Assembly (NCBI GenBank): GCA_021396245.1
Contig: WNYE01000030.1
Location: 351,331-415,330, forward strand
Direction of reading: 5' to 3'
DNA length: 64,000 nt
Source of the DNA: Sporothrix humicola
Lineage: Eukaryota; Ascomycota; Sordariomycetes; Ophiostomatales; Ophiostomataceae
Part shown: positions 42,312-52,504 of the stretch, in pieces
Layout: each line of letters opens with the position of its first letter
How positions within the stretch are numbered: the first letter of the stretch is position 1
Translations under genes and position numbers: made by a program
The notes under the pieces: model-generated
Databases searched by the model: none
What the model saw: only the letters and a program-made list of their open reading frames with translations
Told to the model about the DNA's origin: nothing

Positions 42312-43341
42312 TCATCCCTGGCGGTGCAGCTTCTCGACGTTGATGATGAGATCGTGGACGCCTGGACCGTTGGGGCAGTTTGTCCACTCGCCGCCGTCGC
42401 GGATGCAGTAGATCTTGTCGTCCACCCGCACCGTGCAGCTGCGCGTCACTCCAACCGCCTTGGTGCGCTGCACACTGTCGCGCAGCATGTTCATCGCGTA
42501 CTGTCCGTCGTCGCGCGTCGCACAGTCGTTGAGTGCCGCAAAGTCCACTGCGTGCTCCAGCGCGCAGCCCTCGATCAGCTCGCGGTCGGGGATCCGCTCG
42601 TACTCGCGCGTGATACACATTGTGAAGCCGAGGTAGATCTTTGGGTCGGGGTTCTGCTTGCGAGCGCAGAGCTCGAGGATGTTGCCCATGCCTGGGTTCG
42701 GGTTAGCAAAAGGACCTCACAAGAAAGCTATTAATAGACGGGCCAAATACATACACTCAGCTGGGCCGTGTTTGCACTCCACGCCGCCGTCGCTTGTCGG
42801 ACTATTCTCAAAGTTAGTGATATTGCCATCATGTGATGTGAAGAATGGCACCTTACCGTCCGAGATATGAAAGAGTAAAGTTCACTTTGTCGACCACCTG
42901 CTGCATCGCGGGAAGCACGAGATCGCGCAGGCATTCCTATAACAGGGTCAGTATATCGCATGTCCCACGGGCTCGCGCATCTTGGCAGAAGGGACCTACC
43001 AGAGTGTCCGGGCATTTGCTCATGACGTGGACCTCGAACGGCACCAAGCGACCGCTCGTGTGCACTGGCCGGGCCGCGTCCGGCCTCGGTTTGAACTCCA
43101 TGATTGGAGTCTTGGCCCGCCACACCTCCTCCTTTATCGCCATCGGACTCCACGACGATACCTCCAGCAGCGGATCTGGCTGCAAAAACAGTACAACTGT
43201 CAAACCAATCAGCACCAGCGCCGCCACATAGCCGAAGCGCAGTCGCAGCCACCGCCGTGGAGACGAGGTTGCGTAGCTACGGCGCTCAGTCGCCGGCTCC
43301 ACGAGCCCTGCCATGAGCCGCTTCTCGTCCATCGGAGGCAT
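42312..43341 (-). CDS. GILT-like thiol reductase with N-terminal membrane anchor
   Basis: Four exons on the minus strand: 43341-43000, 42936-42857, 42801-42755 and 42691-42312, giving 282 residues. The introns (63, 55 and 63 nt) have GTAGGT, GTAAGG and GTATGT donors and TAG/CAG acceptors; splicing rebuilds the GILT signature CKHGPAECMGNILELC exactly (residues 150-165). A hydrophobic stretch at 36-53 (FGYVAALVLIGLTVVLFL) after a basic segment suggests a type II membrane protein with a luminal or extracellular domain. The usual active-site CXXC is replaced by CPDTLEC (C110, C116). Six further Cys follow in the C-terminal half, likely in disulfides. GILT proteins reduce disulfides in acidic compartments; the fungal role is not established. 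Exon boundaries are my reading. Confidence 0.85.
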
Positions 43342-45236
43342 GGTCCTCTTGTGTCCTTGTGTTGTTTTATTTCCTCTTTCGTTGACTCCTTTGCGCCAAC
43401 CAATGATGATGACGCAACGCCAATATAGGGTTGCAGTGTGAGAACTATATCGGGCTTGTATCGGTCGAGACGGCGTGAGACGTTAAGGGCTGATGGCAAT
43501 AGGACCTGTCCGGCGCAACGAAAAAGGGCCTGCAAGGTACCAGATTTCGACCAAGAAAGGATAAGGGATGACGATGGTATCCCCGGGTGAAGTCGACCGT
43601 GTGTGCAATCTTCCGCAAATACACGTGCCGTACAAGGTGCAAGCAAAGGACGAAAAGGGGCGAAAGGCTGGGAAAAGGTACGTATGGTGCCAAGAAACGC
43701 GTAATCGAGCAATATGCAACGGAGAGTTTCTCGTCGTTTTGCGCAGGCCGTCTTCGTTTATTCGTTTATTGGGGCTTCTTACGCCGTCGACGCTGGTTCG
43801 TTCGCCTGGCAGTTGAGATTATTATTCCGAAAAGGCACCTGAATGCTTATTTTCGAGCTGTTTGCTTGTATCGAGCTGCCCTTTTTTGTGTGGGGAGAAG
43901 ACCGCGGGATCGACGAAAAGGCAGCTGACGGACGACGTCAATCCGAAACTTGCAAATGCAGAAAGACGCGTCTAGAATATGGATTTAGAGCAGGCGGCGC
44001 GGGCGGGAGGGCGCGAGAAGAGGCGGGCGTTAATGCGGAGGAGGGAGAAGTCGTCAATTTTGCAAATCGCAGGAAAGGAGGAAAGGAATGAGGCAATAGA
44101 AAGGCCAACGGGCGAGGGAAAGAACGCTCATGCAGCCAACAATGGCGAAATCCAGTGATGAGGCTTCCATATCTGGTTAGCGGAGATCAACTATTGAACC
44201 CCCTGACAGATTCCAGATTGGCAGGCGGGGCACGTGAACGCTCCGCTATCTGATTCCCTCTGCCTGCCCTGCCGAGCCTGCCCCGCTAGCGGACCTTGCT
44301 GTGAGGTCACGGTCAGGCGTTTTTGGTGGCGGTAGAGTCGTTCTTGCCCGTCCTCGGCGCGTGCCTTCCTCACCTTCCAGTTCACGATGCACAAGGTAAC
44401 ACAGGAGGCGAAAAGGGGATTGGGGAAGCAAGCAAATAAGCTCTTGCTTTTCCCGGTCACCATACAACGATCAAGGAAGGTGCATCCTGACACTGGTGTT
44501 CCTTCCCCAAAAAGCTTCGTTGATTGCTCCGATAGCTCTGATTTAAGCCAAGGCTAGGCACTTTCTAAAAACGGTCGCACTTGCCACAAGCTTAGTGGGT
44601 AGGGTAGGGACGCTTGGTGCGTCATTGGCCTATTAGGCAAGCGCGACCCTGTCAACTCGTAGATTCGGGGCAGCCTCGACCTGATCATCTCCTCAGCTTA
44701 CCCTGCCCGCATACTTCTTCTCGCGAGTCCTTCTTGGAGGGTCCTTTGTCTTCTTCTTTTCCTCTTTTTCTTTCGACCCTACGCTCTCCGATTCACCTCG
44801 AAATCCACACCCTGCCGCACACGCCCACCACCTGCCGAACCCTGCAAAGAAAGCCCGTCCCGCTGTCGATCATGGCTGGCTATGCCTGCTGGGCCGGCTG
44901 AAACCAGGTTTCTCGAACACGAAAAAGACCGAGTCGAATAATTAAAGCCCCGACGGCACCTGCCAGTAGACACGGCAACGATCAAATATCCTCAAATATA
45001 AGGACCCGGCCAGCCTGCTTCGCAGCCGCGACTCTATTTTGCCAGCCTGCCACCTTTCTACTTGTGCCCCCTTGTTCTCTGCCGAAACTACAAATCGTTT
45101 TGCCGCCGCCGTATGAGCCTCGTGTTCTTTACAGAGCTCGTATCCGACTCTCCGTCCTCTCTACTCCGAGTCACCAGGCAGTCATTACCTGCGCCCGTCA
45201 CTTCTCCCGATCTCCTCACTCCGAACTCACATCACA
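43342..45236. other. Divergent promoter region between GILT-like and hexokinase-like genes
   Basis: About 1.9 kb between two genes that point away from each other. A GC-rich patch at 44220-44300 contains inverted words (TCCGCTA at 44239 and TAGCGGA at about 44289). C/T-rich leader sequence runs from about 44700 to 45236. A short ATG-started frame (nine codons) at 44872-44901 could be an upstream ORF if transcribed. No supported gene. Confidence 0.5.
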
Positions 45237-47225
45237 ATGACAACCGATATACCAGAGGCCAGCCTTGGCCTAAATGCGTTTTTGGACCGGATCCAGGTCA
45301 ACGACGAGCTTGTTTACAAGCTGTCCCGTGAGTTCAGCACGAACTTCACACGCCTGGCCGCCGAATCCATGGACCAGTTCCTCCCCACGCCGATCACCGA
45401 GTCGATCCTGCTACCGTTTAGCAAGAAGAAGAAGAATCAAGGCCGGTAAGCTTCCCCGCGTTCTCCAGATGTTCAGCTTAGCTGGTGGGTTTTTTTTTTT
45501 TTACACGCCCGACGTGCTGTTGAAGCTTAACCAAGCAAGAGAGGTACAGATGTGCTAACTGCCATGTAACGTTGCGGGCACCAAACAGATATCTCGCCAT
45601 TGACATGTAAGCCTATCCATCCCCCATCCCTCTCACTAGTGGCACGCAATCGTGACTGCCGCGACCACAGGAAATCGTTTGTCTAACTTGTACTTGACAG
45701 TGGTGGAACAAATCTACGAGTCGGCTTTATCGAGCTTCTGGGCGACACAGAGCCCTCGACAACTGCATCAGACCAGCTGAACGGTCAGCTCAAGGAAGCG
45801 GCACGGGCACAAACCCAGCCACAATCACAAGAACCACAAGAACCACCAGCACCAAAAGGAGCTGGCCAACGACAAGGCACGTCATGCCTCCGCCGGCTGC
45901 ACGAGCGCAGCTGGTCCATCCAAGAACACCTCAAGAGCGAGAATGCAGATAGCTTGTTTGCCTGGATAGGCAGCTGCATTGCAGCTGTTGTCCAGGAAGG
46001 CTGCGTTAGCTTCGACCTGCCCCGGGACGCACCATTGCCGATGGGCGTTACGTTCAGCTTCCCCATGGAGCAAGAGTCACTGTCAGAAGCCAAGCTCATG
46101 GCAATGGGTAAGGGCTTCACGCTCTCATCACGACTTGACCTCGGTTCGCACCTGGTGATGGGCTACGAGACGGCCCGGGCGGCCAGTGTCGACTCTGCAC
46201 TGCCACCCATTACCATTGCTGCGATAGCCAATGACTCTGTCTCGACTCTGGTATCATTTGTGTACGAGGTCCCAGCTCTCGCCAGCCAGAAGGCTGCCAT
46301 GGGCATCATCTGTGGAACGGGGAGCAATGCCACACTGCTGTTGAAAAGCAGCAAGCTGCATCCATCTAAGCGGCCATCAATAGCACTTGACGGTGGCGAT
46401 GAGAAAATTGCAGTCAACACGGAGTGGAGCATCAATGGCTCAGCAGCAGCTATGCGGGCGGTCAAGCTCATCAACCCATGGGATGAGGAGCTCAGCGACT
46501 CAGTCGAGTCTCCAGGATTCCAACCTCTGGAATACATGACGGCCGGGCGGTACCTTGGCGAGCTGGGACGCATTATGCTGGTCGATTATCTGACAAGCTG
46601 CATGCATGTGGATGAAGAGAGTCTCCCTAGGAAGCTTCTCAAGAAATTCGAGCCACGCAACACGACATTCCTCAGTCATTACCAACCAGGGCGGGAGCAG
46701 TCACTTCTCGAGATGCTGGAGGCCGAGTTTCCAACGGATGAGGCCAAGCTCAATGGCGATGCGACGGGATTGGCGAACGGGCACAGCAATGGTCATCAAA
46801 ATGTCTCTGCAGATAAGCCTTTCCGGTGGACGGAGGAAATGGCCGTGGCATTGTACCACATTGCCAAAGCCATTGAAACCCGTGCGGCTGCCATCATCGC
46901 CGCCGCCATCGTGGGCCTGTTGGACTGTGCCGACGAGCTTCCTCCAGCAGCGGGCCATGCCGCGAATGGTGATACATCTGCGCTCCAGTCGGCGGAGCCC
47001 AAGTTCGAGCTGGTTGTGGGATACACTGGCGGCTGCATCACGAATTTCCAGGATTATCTTGTCGACTGTCAGAATTTCCTAGACGAGATCGTGGCACGGC
47101 GGTATGGCAGTGCAGCAGCCTCCCCTATCCGGGTTGTGCTGAGCCCATGCCATGATGGTGGCATCAAGGGTGCCGGTATTCTGGTGCCTGCATCGCTTGC
47201 AAGCCAGGGCCTGATACAGGCATGA
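45237..47225 (+). CDS. Atypical hexokinase family protein (HxkC/XprF-like)
   Basis: Exons 45237-45445, 45589-45606 and 45701-47225 give 583 residues. The middle exon has only 18 nt; it is needed to rebuild RYLAIDIGGTNLRVGF, the phosphate-1 motif of hexokinases (residues 70-84). Further family motifs: GVTFSFPMEQ, KGFTLSS, IANDSVSTL with D254 at the catalytic Asp position, GTGSNATLL (281-289), NTEWSI, and PGFQPLEYMTAGRYLGELGR. Compared with active hexokinases, NDTVGTL has become NDSVSTL and NTEWGAF has become NTEWSIN. The protein is about 90 residues longer than standard hexokinases, partly through a Gln/Pro-rich insert after residue 100. This fits the non-glycolytic HxkC (XprF)/HxkD-type relatives of filamentous fungi that act in carbon-starvation regulation. 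The subtype is inference; residual kinase activity cannot be excluded. Confidence 0.82.
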
Positions 47226-48784
47226 GTTGAGATGAAAATGGTGTGGAGTCTTTGGGGGCTGGCCCTTTTATTTGGGGTTGGATTTTGACTTTTCGATTTA
47301 CTTTGGACTCTGAGCTCTGAATTTTTGGAAAGCGAAAGCGAAGAGATCTCATGACCATAGAAGCGCAAGGGTTTGCTGGGTTAGGTTTCAGAGCGGTGAT
47401 TTTTCTTTCTTCATTTCTCGCTCATCTTATTTGGTCGTTTTTCTTGGGAAGCAAACAGCCTTGGGGATTCAACATGGGACAGGGCGAACTGAGCTTTATG
47501 TTACTCAGGAGAATCCTGATTTTGGCACGAGCATTTTGGGATATTTTTAAAATGTTTTGCGCTGGTTTAGACATTGATGATTGGAAAGACGCACGATAAT
47601 ACGATGATTTTCACGTAGCTCCTTGGCCTAGCCAATGCCTTCGTAAGCCACGATATTTATGCTTACGGTGTGACGTTTTTAGATTCTCCATTCTGTTTGA
47701 GATTGTCGCAAGCATCTGATTTTAAGCTTGGCATGAAGATTTTCCCTATTCTACGGAGCATGTATGCATGCATACACAACAATATTGAAAAAGGTAAGCG
47801 GTACAAAATAAGGAGCGCAGCAGTGGAGGCATCAAATGTCAAACAACAAGGGGCGATTCTGAAGGTGTTTCGGGTTGTCCCGCCAAGCGCCTGTCAACGA
47901 CACGACCCCTGTCAGTATCTTGAGCCTCTTTGACGATGTCTCCCCTTTCCCTGCGACTTTCGACAGATTCAAAACCCGTCAGAATGGCACCCTTGCCTAC
48001 AAATACGGGGGCCTGCCCTCGCTGCCCTCTTTTTCTGAAGAATCCACGACGAGACGAGGCCACTATTGACGTGGTATCGGTATCAGATGAAGAAACGAGA
48101 AGCGCTGAAGAAGGTTGACGATGCGAAGGGAAGTCGAAAAAGAGACCCTGGCTCCGGGCGTCGTCGGCTTTCATTGCAGTCAGGCGGCCCCCTTTTCTTT
48201 TCTTCTCCTTCGCTTGCAGTGTAGCAAAGTAGTATGACGCCTGTCCATTGTCATCCGTTCTCAGTACAGCCTCTTTCTCCCCTTTTTGTCGCCCGTACGA
48301 CTGCATCGTGAAACTGACCTGGGTCTTGAGACGAGAAAATAATAGGTAAAATATTCTGGATACTACGTGGAAGCCAAAAGGGGAGAAAAAGAGGCGCAAG
48401 CAGAGAGAAAACAGCGGTGCCCACGATCCTCCGACAATGCATCGTGGATCGTCCTGGTAGCGTCTGAGAGGCAGGCTGTATTGTGTTTTTTTACTTATAA
48501 GTCTGGCTCTCCCGTGTGTGATGTTCGGTTCCGCTTTCTTGGTTTGATTTTCTCTTCTCTTTTCTGTTTTTCTTTTTTTAACCACACGTCTGTCATTTTC
48601 GCCCTTTTCCACCCTTTCAATTTCATCGTTTTTTTCACTCACTTTCCTCTGCGAGGATCTGTTTCTGTTTCGTCGTTGATCGGCCTTTTTTTACCATCTA
48701 CAATCATTTTTAAACTCTCCTTTTCTTCTCTGTTTATATTTTTTGACATTTTTTTGTCTCTTCACACCTTCTTCACCATTCAAA
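47226..48784. other. Intergenic region between hexokinase-like and secreted-protein genes
   Basis: 3' flank of the hexokinase-like gene, then about 1 kb without a supported gene, ending in a very T-rich leader (48540-48784). A short perfect inverted repeat, CGTAAGC (47642-47648) and GCTTACG (47661-47667), encloses a 12-nt AT-rich loop. Confidence 0.5.
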
Positions 48785-49413
48785 ATGCGTGCCTCACTTG
48801 TTGCTCTCGCCTGCGCCTCGGGCTGCCTTGCTGGTAAGATTTCATGTGTGCCATATTCAAATGTTTACATCCACTAACACATCTTCTTTTAGCCCCCGCT
48901 CCTGCCAAGCGCGCCTCTGACCTTTGCTTTATTGTCGGTAACACCGTCCTTCCTGCCGAGACCCAGACGGCTGCCGATGCCCTCGCCGACGTTATCACCT
49001 GCTCCAACACGGCCACCACGATTTCTGGCGTGCCCGACGTGACCTCGGGCGACGTCTCCTTCTCGCAGATCAACTTTGCCAACTCCAAGGAGTCGACGCT
49101 GCAGTTTGCCCTCAACGAATTCGCAACGTCCAGCCCGCTCGCCAACAACGACCTGGCGACGTTCCAGGACCAGCTCAACACGTACCTGGCTACCGAAGCC
49201 GGCATCCGCTCCGTGTCAGGCTCGCTGGCCATCAAGGTGCCCAAGTTCTTCCTGGAGTTCCAGGTGTCCCGCATCCAGACGGCCCAGGGCAACCCGCCGA
49301 CGGAGGCTGGCCTGCAGGTGGACCATCTCCTGCAGAAGGTCCTGACAAACGCGGCCGGCCAGAGCCAGGCTCTCCTCGACCAGGTCACGGCCCTGTCCAA
49401 GCAGCTGTCGTAA
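48785..49413 (+). CDS. Small secreted protein, conserved ascomycete type
   Basis: Exons 48785-48833 and 48893-49413 give 189 residues. The 59-nt intron has a GTAAGA donor, a CACTAACAC branch site and a TTTTAG acceptor, and falls right at the end of the signal peptide. Residues 1-16/17 (MRASLVALACASGCLA) form a signal peptide and KR at 22-23 could be a Kex2 site. The mature part has two Cys (about 28 and 53) and is rich in Ala, Ser, Thr and Leu, with a hydrophobic core LAIKVPKFFLEFQVSRIQTA. I recognise this as a widespread but unnamed family of small ascomycete secreted proteins. No enzyme motif is visible. It ends 196 nt from the stop of the opposing aldolase gene. Confidence 0.85.
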
Positions 49414-49609
49414 ACATGTGGACAAAGGATAGGAAAAAGGGGGGGGGATAATGATGTTGATACCAATGCACTGTACATGTACAAGACAATATAATTTCAA
49501 AATCAAAATCAAAAGTAGACGAGCAACAAAAATGAACAAAAATGTCTATTGTAAACGTTTCGCTTTTTCTATATCATCCGTAACGTCCGTTTCCTTCCCT
49601 CGTCGTCCC

Positions 49610-50506
49610 TTAGTAGCCGTCCCGTACTGGGGCGCCCGAGGGCTTGACGGTGCCGTTGGCGACGCCCAGCTGCTGCGTCATGATCTCGCCGAGAGCGTTG
49701 ACGTCCGTGATGACCGAGACCATGTCGAAGCCCTGCGCGGCGCGCTGTGCGGCCTGCTCGCCGCTCGTGCAGAAAATGGCGGCCTTCTTGCCGTTGTCCT
49801 TGCACGCCTTCAGGACCTTTTGGATGGCCGCCTCGTGCTCGTCGCCGCCGCGCACAACGCCCATCTGCAGCGCCAGGTCAAAGGGGCCGATCAGCAGCAC
49901 GTCCAGGCCGGGCACGGCAGCAATGGCCTCGACGTTCTCGACGCCCTGGCGCGACTCGATCTGGACGGCCACGACGAGGTTGGAGTCCGCGCTGAGGTCG
50001 TAGTCGTCGCCGGCCGAGACACCGGGGAACGCGTGGATCGCAAAGAGCGGGCCGTAGCCGCGGCTGCCGCCCTTTGTACCTGGAGCAGCGCCCGCCCGCA
50101 CAGGGTATTTGGAGAAGGCGACAATCTTCTCGGCGTCGGCGGCCGTGTGGCACATGGGCGTCAGGACGCCGTGGGCGCCCGAGTCGAGGGCGCGCTTGAT
50201 CATCCACTCCTCGGCCCAGGGGATGCGGATAATGGGGCTGGCGCCCTCGGCGGCAATGGCCGAGGCGAGCTCGTAGTAATCCTTGTCGGAGATGAGGCCA
50301 TGCTCGGCGTCGATGAGGACCCAGGAGTAGCGGCCGTTCTTCGAGGTGGCGGCGGACCGCAGGATGGTGCGGGCGACGGCCGAGCTCGGGAAGCTGGACG
50401 GTTAGTGGGAGTACTGAGGCAGATGAAGCAAAGAGGAAGAAACATACGTCAGCCAGAAGCCATAGGCCGTCTTGTCGGTGGTCTGCTTGAGTGTCGTGAT
50501 CGGCAT
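49610..50506 (-). CDS. HpcH/HpaI aldolase family protein
   Basis: Exons 50506-50448 and 50393-49610 on the minus strand give 280 residues, the usual length. The 53-nt intron has a GTATGT donor, a CACTAACC branch site and a GTCCAG acceptor, and restores AYGFWLTFPSSAVARTIL. Family motifs: WVLIDAEHGLI (substrate/acid-base region), SPIIRIPW, IKRALDSGAHGVLTPM, VQIESRQGVENVEAIA with the metal-binding Glu, and LDVLLIGPFDLALQMG. These class II, metal-dependent enzymes cleave 2-keto-3-deoxy acids or 4-hydroxy-2-oxo acids to pyruvate plus an aldehyde. The substrate cannot be told from sequence; in fungi such enzymes often act in sugar-acid or aromatic breakdown. The gene is divergent from the flavin-reductase-like gene across 814 bp. 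Confidence 0.9.
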
Positions 50507-51320
50507 TGTGATAGTTGGAGGGATGGTGAGTGGCAGAAGGAAAAGTTGAAGTCGAGGATGAGGCCAAGTTGTCGAGTCGTGAGTCGTGAAAGTCAACAAA
50601 ACAAAAACAAAGAGGGGTATGAGATGAAGAAGAGTCTGTCGTCTTTCCGTCTTTTTGACTCGTCTTCCCAGAAAGAGAAAGCCGATCGGAAGGGTATTTA
50701 ACGCTCGCAATTCAAAACTCATGCATCCACGTTTCCCCTCAGTTCGCAAGTCTTGCACCACCCCCCCGATCGGCTCTATGCTGCCCCTAACGCAATCGTG
50801 TGGTCATTTGGTGGGTTGACTTTTGGAGCCAGTCTGGAGCAAGTTTGGGGCCAAGATGAGGAGCGCTTTCGGGCTTTCGCAACAGCGTGCGCCGAGCAGC
50901 GTGTCGCCAGCGCGGTCGGGCAGGAGCCGAGTGCGACCAAAGGGGACTAGCGCATCGGCTTCTCATTGCAAGCGTGGGGTATTTACAGCGCATTTTGGGG
51001 GATCGAGGGGCTCTTACTGCATTCTTCAGTGATGCGCTGTTCTTGGGAGAAAGTCGCAAACTCCGAACGCCTATGACGATGACGATTTGTTACGTCTTGA
51101 CCCGGCCAACATTTCTCTAGTATTTTTTGTCACAATGAAGAGGAAAAGAGGATTTATTTCATCCAACTTTTGAAGCATCTTCTCGCGCAAAAAACTGAAA
51201 TCATCAGCCCTCTCATCCCATCTATTTTACACCACTCTTTACTCTCTTATTTCCATTCCAATTTTATATCCATCGTCTTCCCCAGACTACTCTCTCTAGC
51301 GGCGGATTCTGGGCTCAAAG
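50507..51320. other. Divergent promoter between aldolase and flavin-reductase-like genes
   Basis: The 814-bp interval lies between two ATGs pointing apart, so it probably carries both promoters. It contains a C-run (CCCCCCC at about 50760) and C/T-rich leader sequence before 51321. No gene or RNA was recognised. Confidence 0.55.
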
Positions 51321-52109
51321 ATGCCCCGAAAACGGAAAACCCGCAGCAGCGACACGCTGGACGAGGTGGAGCCATTGCCAGCCGAAGATGCTCCTGCCGC
51401 GGAAAAGCAACAAAGATCGGAAAAGAAACAGGATGAGGGTGTCGTCGAAAACTCAGAATATGAAGAGTTCAAGAGCAACGAAAACATCAATGGAAACCCC
51501 TCTTTGGCATCCTCCCCCTTCACGGCACTTGACCTCCGCCATGTGTGCCGTCTGCTCGAGCCCGGCCCCATCCTGCTTGTCTCGACCGGCTCCGTCGCCG
51601 ACGGCTCGCACAATCTCATGACGCTCGGCTTCCACATGATGCTGCAGCACAGCCGTCCCACGCTCGTGGGCGTCTGTCTGGGGCCCTGGGATGCGTCATT
51701 CGGGTTACTCAAAACTCAGAAGCAGTGTGTGCTGGCCGTGCCGAGCGTTGAGATGGCGGAAACGGTCGTTGACATTGGAAACTGTTCGGCAGACGACGAT
51801 TCTGATTCTGAGACCTTAAATAAATGGGGCCGGTTTGGCCTCACACCACTGCCTGCACACGCCGTCAAGGCTCCTCTCGTCGGCGGGCCGCACATTATGG
51901 CCAACATCGAGTGCGTCGTCCACGACCGCCAGCTTGTCGGCCGATATTCGCTCTGGATTCTCAAAGTCGTCAAGGCGTGGTGGGACGAGGACAAGGTTCA
52001 AAACACCGGCCGCATGCTGCACCACCGCGGCAACGGTGTGTTTACTGTGTCTGGAGACACTGTTGTCGACCTGCACGAGCGAATGACCAAGTGGCCAGAG
52101 CTGGCGTGA
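51321..52109 (+). CDS. Flavin reductase-like domain protein
   Basis: A 262-residue intronless frame. Residues 1-60 are charged and low in complexity, starting with a basic PRKRK stretch that could act as a nuclear signal. From about residue 65 (SSPFTALDLRHVCRLLEPGP) a flavin-reductase-like, FMN-binding split-barrel domain follows, with ILLVSTGSVADGSHNLMTLG and MMLQHSRPTLVGVCLGP as its typical core strands, and GRFGLTPLPAHAVKAPLVGG then HIMANIECVVHDRQLVGRYS later. Related proteins bind FMN and reduce flavins or act on small molecules. An acidic insert (SADDDSDSE, about residue 155) interrupts the domain. The specific substrate is unknown. The upstream neighbour is a divergent aldolase; a shared pathway is only a possibility. 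Confidence 0.82.
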   Translation: MPRKRKTRSSDTLDEVEPLPAEDAPAAEKQQRSEKKQDEGVVENSEYEEFKSNENINGNPSLASSPFTALDLRHVCRLLEPGPILLVSTGSVADGSHNLMTLGFHMMLQHSRPTLVGVCLGPWDASFGLLKTQKQCVLAVPSVEMAETVVDIGNCSADDDSDSETLNKWGRFGLTPLPAHAVKAPLVGGPHIMANIECVVHDRQLVGRYSLWILKVVKAWWDEDKVQNTGRMLHHRGNGVFTVSGDTVVDLHERMTKWPELA

Positions 52110-52504
52110 AGATAATGGGGACAAATAGACGAGTAAACATGCTGTTGACGTTGACGTAAATACAGTGCGAGATACTGTATAAATTGATTATATGCACAGT
52201 ACTATTTTGTGCCTGTGCCTGCTCCTGCCATTTGAGTGTAGCCCAAATACGCCAAACTGCCAGCAGAATCCACTAGCGCCCCTAAGCCCCTTATCGCGAT
52301 AAGAAAAGTTAGACCAGCAGAAAAAAAGTTGGCGATCAGAGGAAAGTGCAGGAAAAAGCTTCACCACCTAAACAACCACAACACCCACGGCTGCGAAAAT
52401 CGACGAAAATTAGCTAAAAATCTGCGAAAATTCAACACACACCTAAACTCGATTTGCAAACGTGTATGGCACTTTTCTTCTAGATCACCACACTCTCGGC
52501 CGAC
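52110..52504. other. Short intergenic region upstream of UTP21
   Basis: A 395-bp interval holding the 3' end of the flavin-reductase-like transcript and the UTP21 promoter. It contains the palindrome at 52290-52303 and, closer to the ATG, an A-rich tract with repeated CGAAAAT words (about 52395-52435). Confidence 0.6.
52290..52303. promoter_or_regulatory. Perfect 14-bp palindrome CTTATCGCGATAAG
   Basis: The 14 bases are fully self-complementary and centre on TCGCGA, about 200 bp upstream of the UTP21 ATG. Half of it matches the TTATCGCGA word found at three other intergenic places in this window. A palindrome this clean suggests a site for a dimeric DNA-binding protein; the factor is unknown to me. 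Confidence 0.5.

Noticed and set aside
44220..44300. GC-rich words resembling CreA sites (SYGGRG) near the hexokinase-like gene
   Set aside because: The motif is too short and too frequent in GC-rich DNA to be meaningful without binding data.
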